6,792 nt of DNA from an uncultured Collinsella sp. (GTDB taxonomy: Bacteria; Actinomycetota; Coriobacteriia; Coriobacteriales; Coriobacteriaceae), in the NCBI GenBank assembly GCA_902478705.1, contig CABSMB010000070.1:1-6792 (forward strand), written 5' to 3'. The position numbers and the translations under genes are program-made. Positions 4,874-6,792 of this stretch are shown here, in pieces. Each line of letters starts with the position of its first letter. Within the stretch, counting starts at the first letter, position 1. The notes below the pieces were generated by a model that made no database searches, was not told where the DNA came from, and saw nothing but the letters and a program-made list of their open reading frames with translations.

Positions 4874-6792
4874 TTAGGACCAGAGGAGGTCGCTGCGGGT
4901 GATGGTGGCGCCGATGGCAAAGGGCATGCAGGCGATGACCGGATACAGGTAGCGCATGTAGGTCGAGCCGTTGCAGGGACCGATCAGGCACACGGCGAGC
5001 ACGCCCAGCAGCGGCACCCAAATGGCCAGCCCGCGCCACGAATGACGACGTAGCAGATAGACCACCACGGCGATCATGATCCACACATAGGTGGCCGAGC
5101 TCATGGTGAGCGAGATAAACGGGATGCGCTGCACCGCCACGCGATACAGGTTGATCAGGTGGTCGCACCAGCGCACAACCTTGCTATCGACCGGATGGAA
5201 GTCGAAGTACTTGAGGTTATCGGGCTTTGCCATAATCTCGGCACTGCGCGCCGTGCTGTAGACCCATGCGTCGCGAGCGCTCGGATAAAAATACCCATAG
5301 TAGTTATTGATGAGCGCCGAGATATAGCACCCGGGGTCCTTTTTGAACATCTGGGCCCACACCTCAAAATAGGCATTGATGTCCCCCTGCGAGGCATACT
5401 CGTTAAAGCAGTTCTTCACGGCGTCGGACTTATCCGGGTTGTAACGGCGGCCCAGATTCTCGTACTTGAGCACACGGTCGATCACGGCACGCTCTTCGTC
5501 GGTCACCAAGCCGTCGCAAGGAGCCTCCACGATGGTGCCGTCCTCCTTAACCGTGGGGTTGACACCCGAGTTGAGGCCGTCGTGCTTTTGGACGAAACGA
5601 GCCGTCTGCTGGAACGGAATCGAGAGGATTTCGCGCTTGGAACCAGGCGTGATGTCGTGCGCCGGCATAAAGACCTTGGTGAAGTACATATTGGAGGCAA
5701 GACAGAGCGCAAGCACCGCAAGAACGCCCACCCAGCGGAAACGCGGGATGGCGCCCGAAGGCGCAGCACCAGCCTGTTCGGCCGCACGACGAGCCACATG
5801 CGCGTCCCACGCGCAAAACGCCGCCGCGATCACGCATGCCGCCAGGGGAAACACCAGGCCGCCATTGCGCAGAAACGTGGAACCCATGGCGCCCAGAGCG
5901 AGCAGCAGCCAGTCGTGGCGCGCAAAGAGCACAGGCCTCTGTTCGCCTGCACGCTCGACATTGGCATCGCGACGGGGCAGGCCGCAGGCCACGAGCTTCA
6001 CGGTCTGCACCAACAGCACCAAAAACGCGTCGGCAAACAGCACGTCTTTGGTAAGCAAGGCCGCGTAGTTGGAGAACATGGGCATAAACACAAAGAACAG
6101 CAGGATTACGCCGCGGACCGGCAGGCTCACGCCCAGCTTGCGCAGCGACGAGATGGAATAGGCCATGCAGGCGGCCGTAATGACGAACTGAGCGCAGGTG
6201 TAGATGGCAAGACCTGCGTTGGCGCTGTTGAACAGTGAAAGCCCCAGCTGGACGCACGAACCGATGATAGCCGTATGCACCACGGGGTGATGTCCGTTGA
6301 GCAGCACATTGGGATTGAGCAGACGCAGGTAGTCACTCGTGCCGTTGGGGTAGTTGAACCACTGGCGAATCTGCGCACCCGTATCTCCCATAAAAAGGCC
6401 GGGCAGCGAAGCGATGAGCGTGGGCGCCCAGGCGACCATAAGCACCAGGAAGGGCCCGGCAAAGGGATGGACCGAGAGCACGGCGTGAGCCACACGCCAT
6501 ACGCGGCCAAAGTGCGCTTCAGAAAACGGAATGCGCCGAGAGCTCAGCCAATCTAGACACTCAAAAGCCAGATAGAAGGCAACGACCGCCAAGAGCATCC
6601 AGCCCGCACCGCCTATCCAGGCACAGATAATGCGGGCCTTGTCGCCGAGCACGATCTCGGCCGAATCGGTGAGGTCGTAGCTGCGGCCAAACACCATGCA
6701 GACGGCAAAGAACAGCGACGGAAGGATCACCGAGGGACGCCAGGCGTCGCCGCGGCCAAAGAATACGTAGCGAAACGGCAGCGTGAGCAGGC
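4874..6792 (-). CDS. DUF6020-like polytopic membrane protein (N-terminus beyond right window edge)
   Basis: The frame is open to the right edge. The 638 visible residues include 20 codons upstream of the GTG at 6730, which read as protein (LPFRYVFFGRGDAWRPS), so that GTG is internal. Numbering from it as residue 1, hydrophobic spans occur near 1-15, 32-58, 90-113, 151-191, 205-248, 273-308, 331-350, 545-560 and 568-608. Between them lie a short loop with MGDTGAQ (114-120) and NGHHPVVH (145-152), and a large hydrophilic domain at about 355-530 beginning after TKVFMPAHD and containing SIPFQQTARFV (370-380). A first-loop Asp followed by a His-rich loop, many spans and a large late soluble domain resemble GT-C glycosyltransferases acting on lipid-linked sugars outside the membrane. 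The motif set suggests the DUF6020 family. No enzymatic activity is proven, and no envelope-biosynthesis partner is visible nearby. Confidence 0.8.
   Translation of the reverse strand, partial: LLTLPFRYVFFGRGDAWRPSVILPSLFFAVCMVFGRSYDLTDSAEIVLGDKARIICAWIGGAGWMLLAVVAFYLAFECLDWLSSRRIPFSEAHFGRVWRVAHAVLSVHPFAGPFLVLMVAWAPTLIASLPGLFMGDTGAQIRQWFNYPNGTSDYLRLLNPNVLLNGHHPVVHTAIIGSCVQLGLSLFNSANAGLAIYTCAQFVITAACMAYSISSLRKLGVSLPVRGVILLFFVFMPMFSNYAALLTKDVLFADAFLVLLVQTVKLVACGLPRRDANVERAGEQRPVLFARHDWLLLALGAMGSTFLRNGGLVFPLAACVIAAAFCAWDAHVARRAAEQAGAAPSGAIPRFRWVGVLAVLALCLASNMYFTKVFMPAHDITPGSKREILSIPFQQTARFVQKHDGLNSGVNPTVKEDGTIVEAPCDGLVTDEERAVIDRVLKYENLGRRYNPDKSDAVKNCFNEYASQGDINAYFEVWAQMFKKDPGCYISALINNYYGYFYPSARDAWVYSTARSAEIMAKPDNLKYFDFHPVDSKVVRWCDHLINLYRVAVQRIPFISLTMSSATYVWIMIAVVVYLLRRHSWRGLAIWVPLLGVLAVCLIGPCNGSTYMRYLYPVIACMPFAIGATITRSDLLWS

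Noticed and set aside
5159..6238. Plus-strand open frame (359 codons) opposite the large membrane protein gene
   Set aside because: It is a shadow frame with no domain and low-complexity His/Arg/Gln composition.
6728..6730. GTG at 6730 as the true start of the large membrane protein
   Set aside because: The frame stays open upstream to the window edge with plausible protein sequence, and no ribosome site precedes the GTG.
1..6792. Mobile element, phage, CRISPR or defence system
   Set aside because: No transposase, integrase, direct-repeat array, att-like duplication or defence domain was seen. All genes are same-strand, ordinary chromosomal genes.

Overview
The window reads as chromosomal core-genome DNA from a G+C-rich, Gram-positive-type bacterium, most likely an actinomycete of class Coriobacteriia and plausibly Collinsella. 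That placement is inferred from the gene set (AmaP/DUF2273/Asp23 cluster, YitT-family transporter, DUF6020-type membrane protein, zinc-ribbon DUF4013 protein), the codon use and the style of the intergenic repeats. No database search was possible. All seven genes are on the minus strand, so they are read from right to left. The long plus-strand reading frames opposite them are G+C-driven shadows.

Layout in transcription order: (1) 6792-4874, a large multi-spanning membrane protein (DUF6020-like, resembling GT-C glycosyltransferases) whose start lies beyond the right edge. (2) 4840-4872, a REP-like palindrome abutting its stop codon. (3) 4708-3902, yebC, followed by a strong intrinsic terminator at 3832-3791. 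(4) A consensus -10 box directly below that terminator, then amaP (3736-3191), a DUF2273 membrane protein (3198-2821, 8-bp overlap) and asp23 (2776-2255). This compact operon ends at a 16-pair hairpin terminator (2204-2165). (5) 2049-1027, a YitT-family membrane protein. (6) 876 to beyond position 1, a zinc-ribbon/DUF4013 membrane protein cut by the left edge. No intergenic stretch exceeds 300 bases.

Functionally the centre is an envelope-stress module. AmaP anchors Asp23 at the cytoplasmic face of the membrane, and the small DUF2273 protein is its usual operon partner. The surrounding genes are independent housekeeping or transport units with no obvious pathway link. I see no mobile gene, CRISPR array, RNA gene or clearly new system. 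The most useful observations are start-site corrections (amaP, the DUF2273 gene and the zinc-ribbon gene), a terminator-promoter junction between yebC and amaP, the extreme acidic N-terminus of Asp23, a self-palindromic terminator, and the REP-like element.
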